Shown: in pieces, positions 1-7,011 of the stretch | Numbering within the stretch: position 1 is the stretch's first letter | Layout of the letters: the number at the start of each line of letters is the position of its first letter | Source of the DNA: Oscillospiraceae bacterium | GTDB taxonomy: Bacteria; Bacillota; Clostridia; Oscillospirales; Ruminococcaceae | Reading direction: 5' to 3' | DNA length: 7,707 nt | Assembly (NCBI GenBank): GCA_031271475.1 | Contig: JAISVP010000072.1 | Span: 1-7,707 of the forward strand | Translations under genes and position numbers: made by a program | Notes under the pieces: model-generated | Seen by the model: only the letters and a program-made list of their open reading frames with translations | Told to the model about the DNA's origin: nothing | The model's database searches: none

Positions 1-543
1 TATCCGATGTATTACTTCCCCGTCATTAACTTCCATATCGGGATTGCCCGCGGAGCCTGCACTGATGTTTTCGTAACATTTTCCGTTTTCATCCATATAC
101 AGAGAGTATATCTGACTGAAATTGCAGAAAGTTTCACTCATAAGGTTAAATCTGTCAGTTTTAGCCTTTGAAAGAGTTTCCTCATGCGGCAAAACAATTC
201 CCTTTGAAAACTCCTCCAATTTTACAAGCGAGATAAAACCTTTTACTTTCTTTAATTCGCCGTATGCCTTAAACTCCATTTCATACACATAAAGGCAGTC
301 CTTATCATCTGTTTTTAATATTCCGTCTTTGAGCCACCGGTTAAGCAGTTCCCCGGATTCTTTATAACGCCCGTCGCCTCCGGCAGGCAATTCAAGCCGA
401 ACAATATTGTAAGGATTAAGTGCGGTATACTCTTCCCTTTGCTCACTTGAAATAATATCATACGGCGGACATACCAATGTATCCAAACGTCCCGCTTTTT
501 CGGTGTCGTAAACAAGTCCTTTAAATGCTTTTATTTCTGCCAT
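1..543 (-). CDS. DUF1015 family protein, N-terminal part (runs off left edge)
   Basis: This is the first 181 codons of a gene that continues beyond the left edge. The family is recognised from CPPYDII at residues 25-31, NPYNIVRLELP at 43-53 and LPHEETLSKAKTDR at 118-131, which match the conserved N-terminal blocks of DUF1015 (COG4198) as I remember them. Full members are about 400-420 residues, so a little under half is present. I see no signal peptide or membrane segment, so a cytosolic protein is expected. The biochemical role is not established; in Firmicutes the family is often found near the serine genes serA and serC, but those would lie outside this window. The start is the ATG at 543, preceded by an AAGGAAGA ribosome binding site at 551-558. 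The gene lies 170 bp downstream of secA on the same strand. Family assignment is firm; function is unknown. Confidence 0.88.
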   Translation of the reverse strand, partial: MAEIKAFKGLVYDTEKAGRLDTLVCPPYDIISSEQREEYTALNPYNIVRLELPAGGDGRYKESGELLNRWLKDGILKTDDKDCLYVYEMEFKAYGELKKVKGFISLVKLEEFSKGIVLPHEETLSKAKTDRFNLMSETFCNFSQIYSLYMDENGKCYENISAGSAGNPDMEVNDGEVIHRI

Positions 544-575
544 ATCAATCTCTTCCTTCTTTCTTTCCGGCGGAA

Positions 576-603
576 TTTATACTTATACAGTTGTTTGCGT
601 AAA
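576..603 (-). promoter_or_regulatory. Weak sigma-A promoter candidate for the DUF1015 gene
   Basis: On the minus strand there is a TTTACG -35-like box (598-603), a 16-bp spacer and a TATAAA -10-like box (576-581), about 32 bp ahead of the DUF1015 ATG. The -35 matches consensus at only four of six bases. Its outer edge touches the inverted repeat at 603-661. The gene may instead be read through from secA. Confidence 0.3.
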
Positions 604-661
604 GTAACCTCTGATAAACTCCCGCACATCTATAACAAAGGACAAAATATCAGAGGTTACT
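603..661. repeat. 14-bp perfect inverted repeat between secA and DUF1015
   Basis: AGTAACCTCTGATA (603-616) and its exact reverse complement (648-661) flank a 31-base spacer. In the leftward transcript this would form a 14-bp stem after secA, followed by UUUACG, which is too weak a U-tract for a standard terminator. It may be a 3' end stabiliser or imperfect terminator for secA, or a palindromic operator beside the DUF1015 promoter candidate. The sequence alone does not decide between these. Confidence 0.7.
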
Positions 662-713
662 AAATGCCGTAAATACATGATAAAATGTCTCAGGTTTTGC
701 CCGGAATGCCTGA

Positions 714-3491
714 TTACTGACTGCCGGCGCCGTCTGTGCCGGATTTGCAGCATTTCTTATACTTAAGACCGCTTCCGCACGGACACGGGTCGTTATCTCC
801 CGGCTTTTTATTCTTTCTTGAACGGATTACCCGGTTGCCTGTACCCCGTGCAGTGAGGTCGTTTGCTTCTCCTATATCCTGAGGTTTGGCAACCTGCTCA
901 CGTCTTATAACCTGATTTTGCGCTATCCTTACGGTAAGCAGCAGGCGTACTGTGTCTTCACGGATGGAATCAATCATTGCGTCGAACATATCAAAACCTT
1001 CGTAACGGTATTCTATTACGGGGTTTTTTTGTGCGAATGAACGCAGACCTATGCCTCTTTTAAGTTCCGCCATGTCGTCAATATGTGCCATCCATTTTGT
1101 ATCGACTGTACGCAGCAAGAGAACCCGCTCGATTTCCCTTAACTTCTCCTGTCCGATTTCTTTTTCTTTTTCGTCATATTCCTTCCTGATGAGGTTAGTG
1201 ATCAGTTCGGTAATTTCCGGCTTGGACTTTTCAAACAGTTTCTCTTTTGAGTATTCCGTATCGGTTTCCTTTATTACCCAGCCTAAGAAGTAGTCGTACA
1301 GTCCCTCAATATTCCATTCCTCACGGTTTTCATCGTCAAGGACATATCTTGATACAACCTCGGCGGCCAACTCTTCCATCATCTTTAAGATGTAATCATG
1401 AAGGTCTTCGCCGTCAAGCACCTGTGCGCGCTGTTTGTAAATAATTTCACGCTGAGTGTTCATGACATCGTCGTAATTTAAGACATTTTTTCTTATCGCA
1501 AAGTTCCTGCCCTCAACTTTTTTCTGTGAGGATTCAATAATTTTCGTGAGCATTTTGCTCTCAATGGGCATATTTTCCTCAACGTCCAAACGCTCCATCA
1601 TAAGCTGTAAGCGTTCACCCGCAAAAATCCGCATGAGGTCGTCTTCAACCGACAGGAAGAACCGGCTTTCCCCGGGGTCTCCCTGACGTCCGGCACGTCC
1701 GCGTAACTGGTTGTCAATACGTCTGGACTCATGCCGCTCCGTACCGAGTATAAACAGTCCTCCGGCATCCTTGACTTCCTGTGCTCTGTCCGCCATTTCA
1801 GCTGTGAATTTCTTGTAGAATTCCGTATATACTTCACGTGCTTTTAAGATTTCTTCATCCTCTGTTTCGGCATATCCGATGGCTTCTGTAATAAGCTCTT
1901 CGTCATACTCCATTTTACGCATTTGTGCTTTGGCAAGGAATTCCGCATTGCCTCCGAGCATAATATCGGTACCGCGTCCGGCCATATTTGTGGCAATTGT
2001 AACTGCGCCGAGTTTACCTGCCTGCGCAACGATTTCTGCCTCTTTTGCGTGATATTTTGCATTGAGAACTTCATGCTTTACGCCTTTAACCTTTAACATT
2101 TTCGACAGCAGTTCAGATTTTTCAATGGAAATAGTACCGACAAGCACGGGCTGTTTCTTTTCATAGCACGCAACAATCTGCTGAATAATCGCTTCGAGTT
2201 TTCCTTTTTCACTTCTGTAAATCTGGTCGGAATGGTCGATACGGATCATAGGTTTATTTGTCGGCACGGATATAACGTCAAGCTTATAAATTTCCTTAAA
2301 CTCGTCTTCTTCCGTCATTGCCGTACCGGTCATACCGGAAAGCTTTTCATACAGTCTGAAGTAGTTCTGGAAAGTAATCGTAGCCAGTGTTTTTGATTCA
2401 TTCTTAATCTTAACGCTTTCTTTGGCTTCAATAGCCTGATGAAGTCCGTCATTAAAACGTCTTCCGAGCATCATGCGTCCGGTAAACTCGTCAACTATGA
2501 TAATTTCATCATCCTTTATTACATAGTCAATATCAAGTTTCATAATGCCGTGTGCCTTTAACGCCTGATTTATATGGTGCAGGAGTGTGATATTGTCCGC
2601 GTCCATAAGGTTTTCGACATTGAAATGCTGTTCCGCTTTCTTTATTCCCCTTTGGGTGATTGTGGCAGTTTTTGCCTTTTCATCCACTACATAGTCGTAA
2701 TCCTCATGCACTGCGTCCTGATCCTGTTTATCGTCAATCTCAACGACAACATTGTGTTCGAGCGTTTTAACGAATTTATTCACGGTAGTGTACATATCCG
2801 TGGACTTTTCACCCATGCCCGAGATAATAAGCGGGGTTCTTGCCTCGTCAATAAGAATTGAGTCAACTTCGTCAACAACGGCAAAAACATGTTCACGCTG
2901 AACCTTATCTTTTTTGTATATAACCATGTTGTCACGCAGATAATCAAATCCTAATTCGTTGTTGGTGGCATAGGTTATGTCGCAGTTGTATGCCGCACGC
3001 CGCTCGTCATTGGTAAGACCGTGCAGGATCGTGCCTACTGTCAATCCCATAAAACGGTAGACTTTTCCCATTTCTTCCGACTGAAATTTAGCAAGATAAT
3101 CGTTAACCGTTACGACATGCGCGCCTTTTCCCGTTAAACCGTTAAGGTATGCCGTAAGGCAGGCGACAAGGGTTTTACCCTCACCTGTTTTCATTTCGGC
3201 AATGCGTCCCTGATGCAGTACAATTGCGCCGACAATCTGTACCGGGAACGGTTTTTTGCCTAATACGCGCCAAGCCGCTTCACGGCATGCCGCCAAAGCT
3301 TCCGGCAGGATGTCGTCAAGTGTGGAACCGCTTGCCAGCATATCCCTGAACTGTTGGGTTTTCGCACTCAATTCCTTGCTTGAAAGCTTTTCGTATTCCG
3401 GTTCCAATTCCAGCACTTTGTTTTTTATCGGCTCAATTTTTGCCAGTTCTCTTTTGCTGTAAGAACCGAACAGTCCGCTTAAAATCCCCAT
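714..3491 (-). CDS. secA: SecA, Sec translocase motor ATPase
   Basis: SecA is the ATP-driven motor that pushes preproteins through SecYEG. The protein has 925 residues from the ATG at 3491, a normal length. In order: Walker A MKTGEGKT (100-107); DEVDSILIDEARTP (207-220), which carries the Walker B acidic residues; the preprotein cross-linking domain around 225-370; DEFTGR (334-339); SGMTGTAMTEE (385-395); TNMAGRGTDI (501-510); QLRGRAGRQGDPG (595-607); the helical scaffold and wing regions; and a C-terminal SEC-C zinc motif with C903, C905, C914 and C915, used for SecB or phospholipid contact. Several usually fixed positions differ: DYLAKFQ (131-137) where most SecAs have DYLAxRD, YATNNEL (174-180) for YGTNNEF, and WMAHIDDMAEL (800-810). 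Catalytic motifs are intact, so it should be active. The start overlaps the engB stop as TGATG; a TTG at 3494 is a possible alternative start. Confidence 0.97.
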   Translation of the reverse strand: MGILSGLFGSYSKRELAKIEPIKNKVLELEPEYEKLSSKELSAKTQQFRDMLASGSTLDDILPEALAACREAAWRVLGKKPFPVQIVGAIVLHQGRIAEMKTGEGKTLVACLTAYLNGLTGKGAHVVTVNDYLAKFQSEEMGKVYRFMGLTVGTILHGLTNDERRAAYNCDITYATNNELGFDYLRDNMVIYKKDKVQREHVFAVVDEVDSILIDEARTPLIISGMGEKSTDMYTTVNKFVKTLEHNVVVEIDDKQDQDAVHEDYDYVVDEKAKTATITQRGIKKAEQHFNVENLMDADNITLLHHINQALKAHGIMKLDIDYVIKDDEIIIVDEFTGRMMLGRRFNDGLHQAIEAKESVKIKNESKTLATITFQNYFRLYEKLSGMTGTAMTEEDEFKEIYKLDVISVPTNKPMIRIDHSDQIYRSEKGKLEAIIQQIVACYEKKQPVLVGTISIEKSELLSKMLKVKGVKHEVLNAKYHAKEAEIVAQAGKLGAVTIATNMAGRGTDIMLGGNAEFLAKAQMRKMEYDEELITEAIGYAETEDEEILKAREVYTEFYKKFTAEMADRAQEVKDAGGLFILGTERHESRRIDNQLRGRAGRQGDPGESRFFLSVEDDLMRIFAGERLQLMMERLDVEENMPIESKMLTKIIESSQKKVEGRNFAIRKNVLNYDDVMNTQREIIYKQRAQVLDGEDLHDYILKMMEELAAEVVSRYVLDDENREEWNIEGLYDYFLGWVIKETDTEYSKEKLFEKSKPEITELITNLIRKEYDEKEKEIGQEKLREIERVLLLRTVDTKWMAHIDDMAELKRGIGLRSFAQKNPVIEYRYEGFDMFDAMIDSIREDTVRLLLTVRIAQNQVIRREQVAKPQDIGEANDLTARGTGNRVIRSRKNKKPGDNDPCPCGSGLKYKKCCKSGTDGAGSQ

Positions 3492-4093
3492 CAAACTATA
3501 TCCTCTCTTCCCATAAATAAATTATTGATGCTCTCACGGAGTATATCAACGCCTTCAAAAGTCACAGATGAAAACGGTATAACTTTTATATTCAGGAAGT
3601 CCTTTAATTCCTCTTTTAATGATTCCTCACGCTGATTCCGCTGTGTTTTGTTCAGTTTGTCCGACTTTGTGCATACCGCAACGCAGTTAAATCCGCACTG
3701 TTTTAAATATTCAAGCATCTGTATATCGTCTTTTGTCGGCGGATGTCTCATATCCGTAAGCACACATACAAGTCTGATATCCCTGCCGCTGTTAAAATAT
3801 CTTTCAATCAGCTGTCCCCAGCGGTCTTTTTCCGATTTTGAAACCTTTGCGTAACCGTATCCCGGCAAATCCACAAAAAACACGTCTCCGGCGGCGTAGA
3901 AATTAATTGTGGATGTCTTTCCCGGGGTTGAACTCACTCTTGCAAGTGACTTCCTGTTAAACAGTTTATTCAGCAATGTGGATTTTCCGACATTAGAGCG
4001 GCCTGCAAAAACAATTTCCGGCTTTACCGGCGGCGGCAGCTGTGAACCCAATCCGTATGCGGCGGCAAATGCCGCAGCAGAGTAGTTTATCAT
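3491..4093 (-). CDS. ysxC: Ribosome biogenesis GTPase YsxC/EngB (YihA)
   Basis: YsxC/EngB is a small essential TRAFAC-class GTPase that acts in late assembly of the 50S ribosomal subunit. At 200 residues it has the usual length and is a single G domain: G1/P-loop GRSNVGKS (31-38), switch I region with SSTPGKT (54-60; the G2 threonine is probably T60), G3 DLPG (75-78) followed by the family signature YGYAKVSK, G4 TKSD (142-145), and G5 around FSSVT (174-178). All nucleotide-binding motifs are intact. The start is the ATG at 4093, with a strong GGAGGG site (4097-4102) only three bases upstream. The gene follows lon, the same pairing as lonA-ysxC in Bacillus, and its TGA stop overlaps the secA ATG by one base, which suggests translational coupling. 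No good promoter is seen just upstream, so it is probably read from the lon promoter. Confidence 0.97.
   Translation of the reverse strand: MINYSAAAFAAAYGLGSQLPPPVKPEIVFAGRSNVGKSTLLNKLFNRKSLARVSSTPGKTSTINFYAAGDVFFVDLPGYGYAKVSKSEKDRWGQLIERYFNSGRDIRLVCVLTDMRHPPTKDDIQMLEYLKQCGFNCVAVCTKSDKLNKTQRNQREESLKEELKDFLNIKVIPFSSVTFEGVDILRESINNLFMGREDIV
3501..3508 (-). promoter_or_regulatory. Ribosome binding site of secA, inside engB
   Basis: The minus strand reads AGAGAGGA within the last codons of engB. It ends nine bases before the ATG at 3491 and six bases before the in-frame TTG at 3494. Spacing allows either start. ATG is preferred because it is the stronger codon and gives the usual MGIL-type SecA N-terminus. 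Confidence 0.7.
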
Positions 4094-4114
4094 TTTCCCT
4101 CCGAGCTTTTTTTA

Positions 4115-4142
4115 TATTAAACCGCAGCCTTGCGGTTTAATA
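4115..4142. other. 12-bp perfect hairpin just upstream of the ysxC ribosome binding site
   Basis: TATTAAACCGCA (4115-4126) and its exact reverse complement (4131-4142) flank a four-base loop. In the leftward lon-ysxC transcript the stem would be followed by an A-rich stretch (seven A's) and then the ysxC GGAGGG site. The T-tract lies on the wrong side of the stem for an intrinsic terminator on either strand. A stabilising or processing hairpin at the 5' end of a ysxC-secA message is more likely. Confidence 0.75.
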
Positions 4143-4191
4143 CAGGCAGTCTGTTTATAGTAATTTCGATTAAGAACGTGCTAAACCCGTC

Positions 4192-4260
4192 CTCATCGCC
4201 GTACGCATTTGCGTCCGGGTCCCGGCTTTGCCTAAACCTCAGCCGTTATAAACGGCTGTA
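4192..4260 (-). repeat. Intergenic repeat, copy 1 (tandem, distal to lon)
   Basis: Sixty-six of 69 bases match copy 2 at 4293-4361, in the same orientation and exactly 101 bp apart. Read on the minus strand it opens with a perfect hairpin, CAGCCGTT with a three-base loop (4240-4258). A core follows containing GGCAAAGCC, the near-palindrome CCGGGACCCGG, and ACGCAAAT. Looser similarity continues past the core: TTAGC then GAAATTACT matches TTAGC then GGAATTACT after copy 2. The real unit may therefore be about 100 bp. It lies wholly in the gap between lon and ysxC and has no credible reading frame. Confidence 0.9.
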
Positions 4261-4292
4261 CAGTAATTCCGCCCCCCGGGCTAAGCGAAGTG

Positions 4293-4361
4293 CTCATCGC
4301 CGTACGTATTTGCGTCCGGATCCCGGCTTTGCCTAAACCTCAGCCGTTATAAACTGCTGTA
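4293..4361 (-). repeat. Intergenic repeat, copy 2 (overlaps the lon stop)
   Basis: This is a near-identical partner of copy 1, differing at three of 69 positions. Its opening hairpin (4341-4359) has one mismatch because the arm inside lon reads AGCAGTT instead of AGCCGTT. The last four lon codons (Tyr-Ser-Ser-Leu) and the TAA stop at 4347-4349 lie within the repeat. The central CCGGGATCCGG replaces CCGGGACCCGG of copy 1. Confidence 0.9.
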
Positions 4362-6752
4362 ACTGTCAGCAGGCAGCAGTGCCTGACTTAACACGTCTTT
4401 GAGGTTTTCGGCATAGACAAAGTGCAGACTGTCTTTCACAACGCTGTCAATTTCCTCTATATCCGGTCTGTTCTTTTCGGGAACAATAACGGTTTTAATA
4501 CCTGCTTTGTACGCCGCCATAGTTTTCTCTTTCAGACCGCCTATAGGTAAAACCTTACCGTGCAAAGTGATTTCCCCGGTCATTGCGATATCGGATTTAA
4601 CGGGAATGCCAGACAGGGCGGATACCATTGAGGTCGCGATCGTTACGCCCGCACTGGGGCCGTCTTTCGGAATAGCACCCTCCGGCGCGTGGATATGCAA
4701 GTCCTTTTTACGGTAAAAGTTTTCTTCTATGCCGTAGTCACTGGCTATGCTCCTTGTGTAGCTTACCGCTATTTTCGCACTTTCTTTCATTATATCGCCC
4801 AGTGAACCCGTAATTTCAATTGCGCCCTTTCCTCCCAGAACAAGCACCTCAAGCGGCATTACCGAGCCGCCTCCGGCAGACCATGCCAGACCGTTAGTCA
4901 TGCCTATTTCCGCTGATTCCGAAACAAAATCCGGCTGATACTTTTTTATTCCCAGATATGTCCTGACGATATCTGCGGACAGTACAACCCTTTTAGTCTG
5001 TTCCGAAACTATATCTTTTGCGGCTTTGCGGCACAGTGAGGCAATAACACGTTCAAGTCCTCTGACTCCGGCTTCCCTTGTGTAAAAATCAATTAAGGAA
5101 TAAACTGCGCTGTCTTCAAATCTTACCTGCGTGCCTTTAAGACCGTTTTTCTTTATTTGTTTTGGGATAAGGTGTTCGCGTGCTATATTGAACTTCTCTT
5201 CCCTTGTGTAACTGGTAATTTCAATGACTTCCATTCTGTCGAGCAGCGGCGGCGGAATAGTATGCGTTGTATTCGCCGTAGTCATAAAAAACACATTGCT
5301 TAAGTCAAACGGCAGGTCAAGATAGTGGTCGGTGAACTCTTTGTTTTGTTCGCTGTCAAGCACTTCGAGCATTGCCGATGCGGGATCTCCTCTGAAATCG
5401 TTCGACATCTTGTCAATTTCATCAAACAGCATAAGCGGATTGTTTGTTCCGGCATTCCTGACCGAATCCATAATCCGTCCGGGCATTGCTCCCACATAGG
5501 TTCGGCGGTGTCCGCGTATGTCCGATTCGTCATGGACGCCGCCGAGTGAAATCCTTGCGTACTTGCGTCCGAGCGCTTTTGCGACGGATTTTCCGATGGA
5601 TGTTTTCCCGACTCCCGGCGGACCCACCAGACACAGGATATGACCGGATTCTTCGGGCTTCAACGCATGTACGGCTATGCTTTCGAGTATACGCTGTTTA
5701 ACTTTATCCAATCCGTAATGGTCTTTATTGAGTATTTTTTCAGCTTTAAAAATGTTGATTTTCCCGTTAGAGGATTTATTCCATGGCAAGTCAAGGCAGG
5801 TGTCCAGATAATTGCGGATAACGGAAACTTCATGCGAATGACCGCTGAGCTTCACAAGACGCTTAACTTCTTTAAGCAGTTTTTCCGTCGTCTTTTCAGG
5901 CAGCTGCAAGGCAGTGATTCTTTCAAAGTATTCCTGAGATTCCGCATTAATATCTTCCTCGCCGTCAAGTTCCGCGGAGATGACTCTCATTTGCTCCCGT
6001 AAATAACCTTCCCTTTGGAATTTGCTGATATTTTCACGTACATGACTGTGTATTTCATACTCGACCTCAAGGATTTCAATCTCCTTAAGCAGATGTGCGT
6101 ACAGCATGGACAGTTTGTGCGGCAAAGAGGACTGTTCCAAAAGTGCCTGCGAATCTTCATAGTTCAGATTTATGTTGTAAACCACATTCCGGAAAAGACT
6201 CAGCGGGTCTTTCTCTAACAGGATGTTGTCAAGCATTTCAGGTTTCGCGCCTAACATTCCGGCAAAGCGTCTGAATGCTCCTTTAAGCGAGCGTACAATT
6301 GCCTCAAGTTCCACTTCCGGCATACCGTCTTTGATATTGTCCTCAATTCTGACTACTTCCGCTTCAAGATGCTCTCCGTTGTTTGTCAGTTTCACAATTC
6401 GTGCTTTGGAGATTCCTTCCACAAGGAGCCTGCATACATTGTCCGGGGTTTTCAGATGCTGCCGTATCCGGACGATTACGCCTGTTTCGCATATATCTTT
6501 TCCGGAAGGGGTGTCTTCGATTACGGATTTCTGCATAGTGAAGAATACAAGCCTGTCATTTTTCACAGCTTTGTCCACTGCTTTGACAGAGCTGACGCGG
6601 GATATGTCAAAATGCACCACCATACCCGGAAATACCACGACTCCTCTTATCACCACCACCGGCATTAAATTATTTTGCAATGCGATATATTCACTTCCTT
6701 TGCCGTCTGTCTTTTTTATTTTGTATATTTTCTGTTTTATATTCTTTATCAT
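4347..6752 (-). CDS. lon: ATP-dependent protease Lon (LonA, S16 family)
   Basis: Lon is a cytosolic homohexameric AAA+ serine protease that degrades misfolded and regulatory proteins. The protein has 801 residues. An N-terminal substrate-binding domain spans about 30-230 (starting MPVVVIRGVVVFPGM), followed by a helical, coiled-coil-like linker to about 330. The AAA+ module has Walker A GPPGVGKTS (377-385), Walker B LMLFDEIDK (440-448), an Asn in the sensor-1 region (N494), a candidate arginine finger R506 in LLDRMEVI, and GVRGLER (562-568) in the sensor-2 region. The C-terminal protease domain has Ser700 in PKDGPSAG and Lys743 in GGLKEK, spaced 43 residues apart as in E. coli Lon (679/722). 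The ATG at 6752 has an AAGGAA site eight bases upstream, which supports a basic N-terminal extension of about 29 residues. The C-terminal residues are encoded inside an intergenic repeat. It is the first gene of the probable lon-ysxC-secA transcript. Confidence 0.98.
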   Translation of the reverse strand: MIKNIKQKIYKIKKTDGKGSEYIALQNNLMPVVVIRGVVVFPGMVVHFDISRVSSVKAVDKAVKNDRLVFFTMQKSVIEDTPSGKDICETGVIVRIRQHLKTPDNVCRLLVEGISKARIVKLTNNGEHLEAEVVRIEDNIKDGMPEVELEAIVRSLKGAFRRFAGMLGAKPEMLDNILLEKDPLSLFRNVVYNINLNYEDSQALLEQSSLPHKLSMLYAHLLKEIEILEVEYEIHSHVRENISKFQREGYLREQMRVISAELDGEEDINAESQEYFERITALQLPEKTTEKLLKEVKRLVKLSGHSHEVSVIRNYLDTCLDLPWNKSSNGKINIFKAEKILNKDHYGLDKVKQRILESIAVHALKPEESGHILCLVGPPGVGKTSIGKSVAKALGRKYARISLGGVHDESDIRGHRRTYVGAMPGRIMDSVRNAGTNNPLMLFDEIDKMSNDFRGDPASAMLEVLDSEQNKEFTDHYLDLPFDLSNVFFMTTANTTHTIPPPLLDRMEVIEITSYTREEKFNIAREHLIPKQIKKNGLKGTQVRFEDSAVYSLIDFYTREAGVRGLERVIASLCRKAAKDIVSEQTKRVVLSADIVRTYLGIKKYQPDFVSESAEIGMTNGLAWSAGGGSVMPLEVLVLGGKGAIEITGSLGDIMKESAKIAVSYTRSIASDYGIEENFYRKKDLHIHAPEGAIPKDGPSAGVTIATSMVSALSGIPVKSDIAMTGEITLHGKVLPIGGLKEKTMAAYKAGIKTVIVPEKNRPDIEEIDSVVKDSLHFVYAENLKDVLSQALLPADSYSSL

Positions 6753-6778
6753 TAGTAAATTTCCTTAAAACTCTTTAA

Positions 6779-6856
6779 TAGCCGTTTCTGACGGCTACAG
6801 TGCGGGCAAAGCCGGAATCCGCACGCAAATGAGTGTGCCGATAAAGACTTCAGTTA
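6779..6856 (+). repeat. Intergenic repeat, diverged copy 3, opposite orientation
   Basis: On the plus strand a hairpin TAGCCGT/ACGGCTA with loop TTCTG (6779-6797) is followed by the same core as copies 1 and 2. From ACGGCT onward, 48 of 66 positions (6791-6856) match copy 2 with no gap; the best-kept blocks are GGCAAAGCCGG, ATCCG and ACGCAAAT. GTGCGG (6800-6805) can also pair with CCGCAC (6819-6824), a pairing not available in the other copies. The element lies in the untranslated leader of lon, on the strand opposite to lon. Confidence 0.8.
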
Positions 6857-6879
6857 AAGGCTTCATTTAAAGACTTCGC
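6841..6879 (+). repeat. Three 13-bp tandem repeats in the lon leader
   Basis: The three units are ATAAAGACTTCAG (6841-6853), TTAAAGGCTTCAT (6854-6866) and TTAAAGACTTCGC (6867-6879). They share the core TAAAGRCTTC. They continue from the ACTTC box of repeat copy 3, so they look like a local expansion of that element's tail. They would be transcribed, as the complement, in the lon leader. Confidence 0.75.
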
Positions 6880-6881
6880 TT

Positions 6882-6895
6882 CGCCTGCTCGGGTT
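6882..6895 (+). repeat. 14-bp direct repeat, first copy
   Basis: CGCCTGCTCGGGTT here recurs exactly at 7339-7352 in the spoVT-like leader. It lies in the tail of the copy 3 region, where copy 2 has the related GCTTAGCCCGGG. A single 14-mer match in 7.7 kb is only mildly surprising, so common origin is an inference. Confidence 0.5.
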
Positions 6896-6941
6896 CGCAA
6901 GACCGGAAGATCCTGCTTGCAGTTTAACACATACAAGCTAT

Positions 6942-6970
6942 ATTATACACCATTTATTTCATGAAGTCAA
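6942..6970 (-). promoter_or_regulatory. Sigma-A promoter of lon (probable operon promoter)
   Basis: On the minus strand, TTGACT (6965-6970) and TATAAT (6942-6947) are separated by exactly 17 bp, giving a perfect -10 and a five-of-six -35. Transcription would start near 6935, leaving a leader of about 180 bases that holds the tandem repeats, the complement of repeat copy 3 and the lon ribosome binding site. I did not find a CIRCE or CtsR-type heat-shock operator beside it. Confidence 0.85.
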
Positions 6971-7011
6971 GAATTATTTTTAATCCGTACACCAATTAAA
7001 TTCAGACTGCA

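Noticed and set aside
690..713. secA terminator from TCAGG/CCTGA just after the stop
   Set aside because: The stem is only 5 bp with a 14-base loop, and the following TTTTAT lies several bases away; too weak to call.
4107..4142. Intrinsic terminator between lon and ysxC
   Set aside because: The stem is strong, but the T-tract precedes it on the plus strand and becomes an A-tract after it on the minus strand, so it fails as a terminator both ways.
4130..4336. Plus-strand frame across the intergenic repeats
   Set aside because: It covers the two tandem repeat copies; the similarity of its two halves comes from the DNA repeat, there is no ribosome binding site, and no known protein matches.
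4280..4349. c-di-GMP-I (GEMM) riboswitch, because GGCAAA, a short stem and ACGCAAA occur in that order on the minus strand
   Set aside because: The second conserved half (the GGGUCU region and the GCCAGGUUGCC-type P3 strand) is missing in all three copies, the stem is very short, and copy 2 begins inside lon. A covariance-model search against RF01051 scoring above threshold would reverse this.
6223..6768. 181-codon plus-strand frame opposite the lon 5' end
   Set aside because: It is a shadow of the lon coding frame with serine- and threonine-rich low-information content; lon on the other strand is certain.
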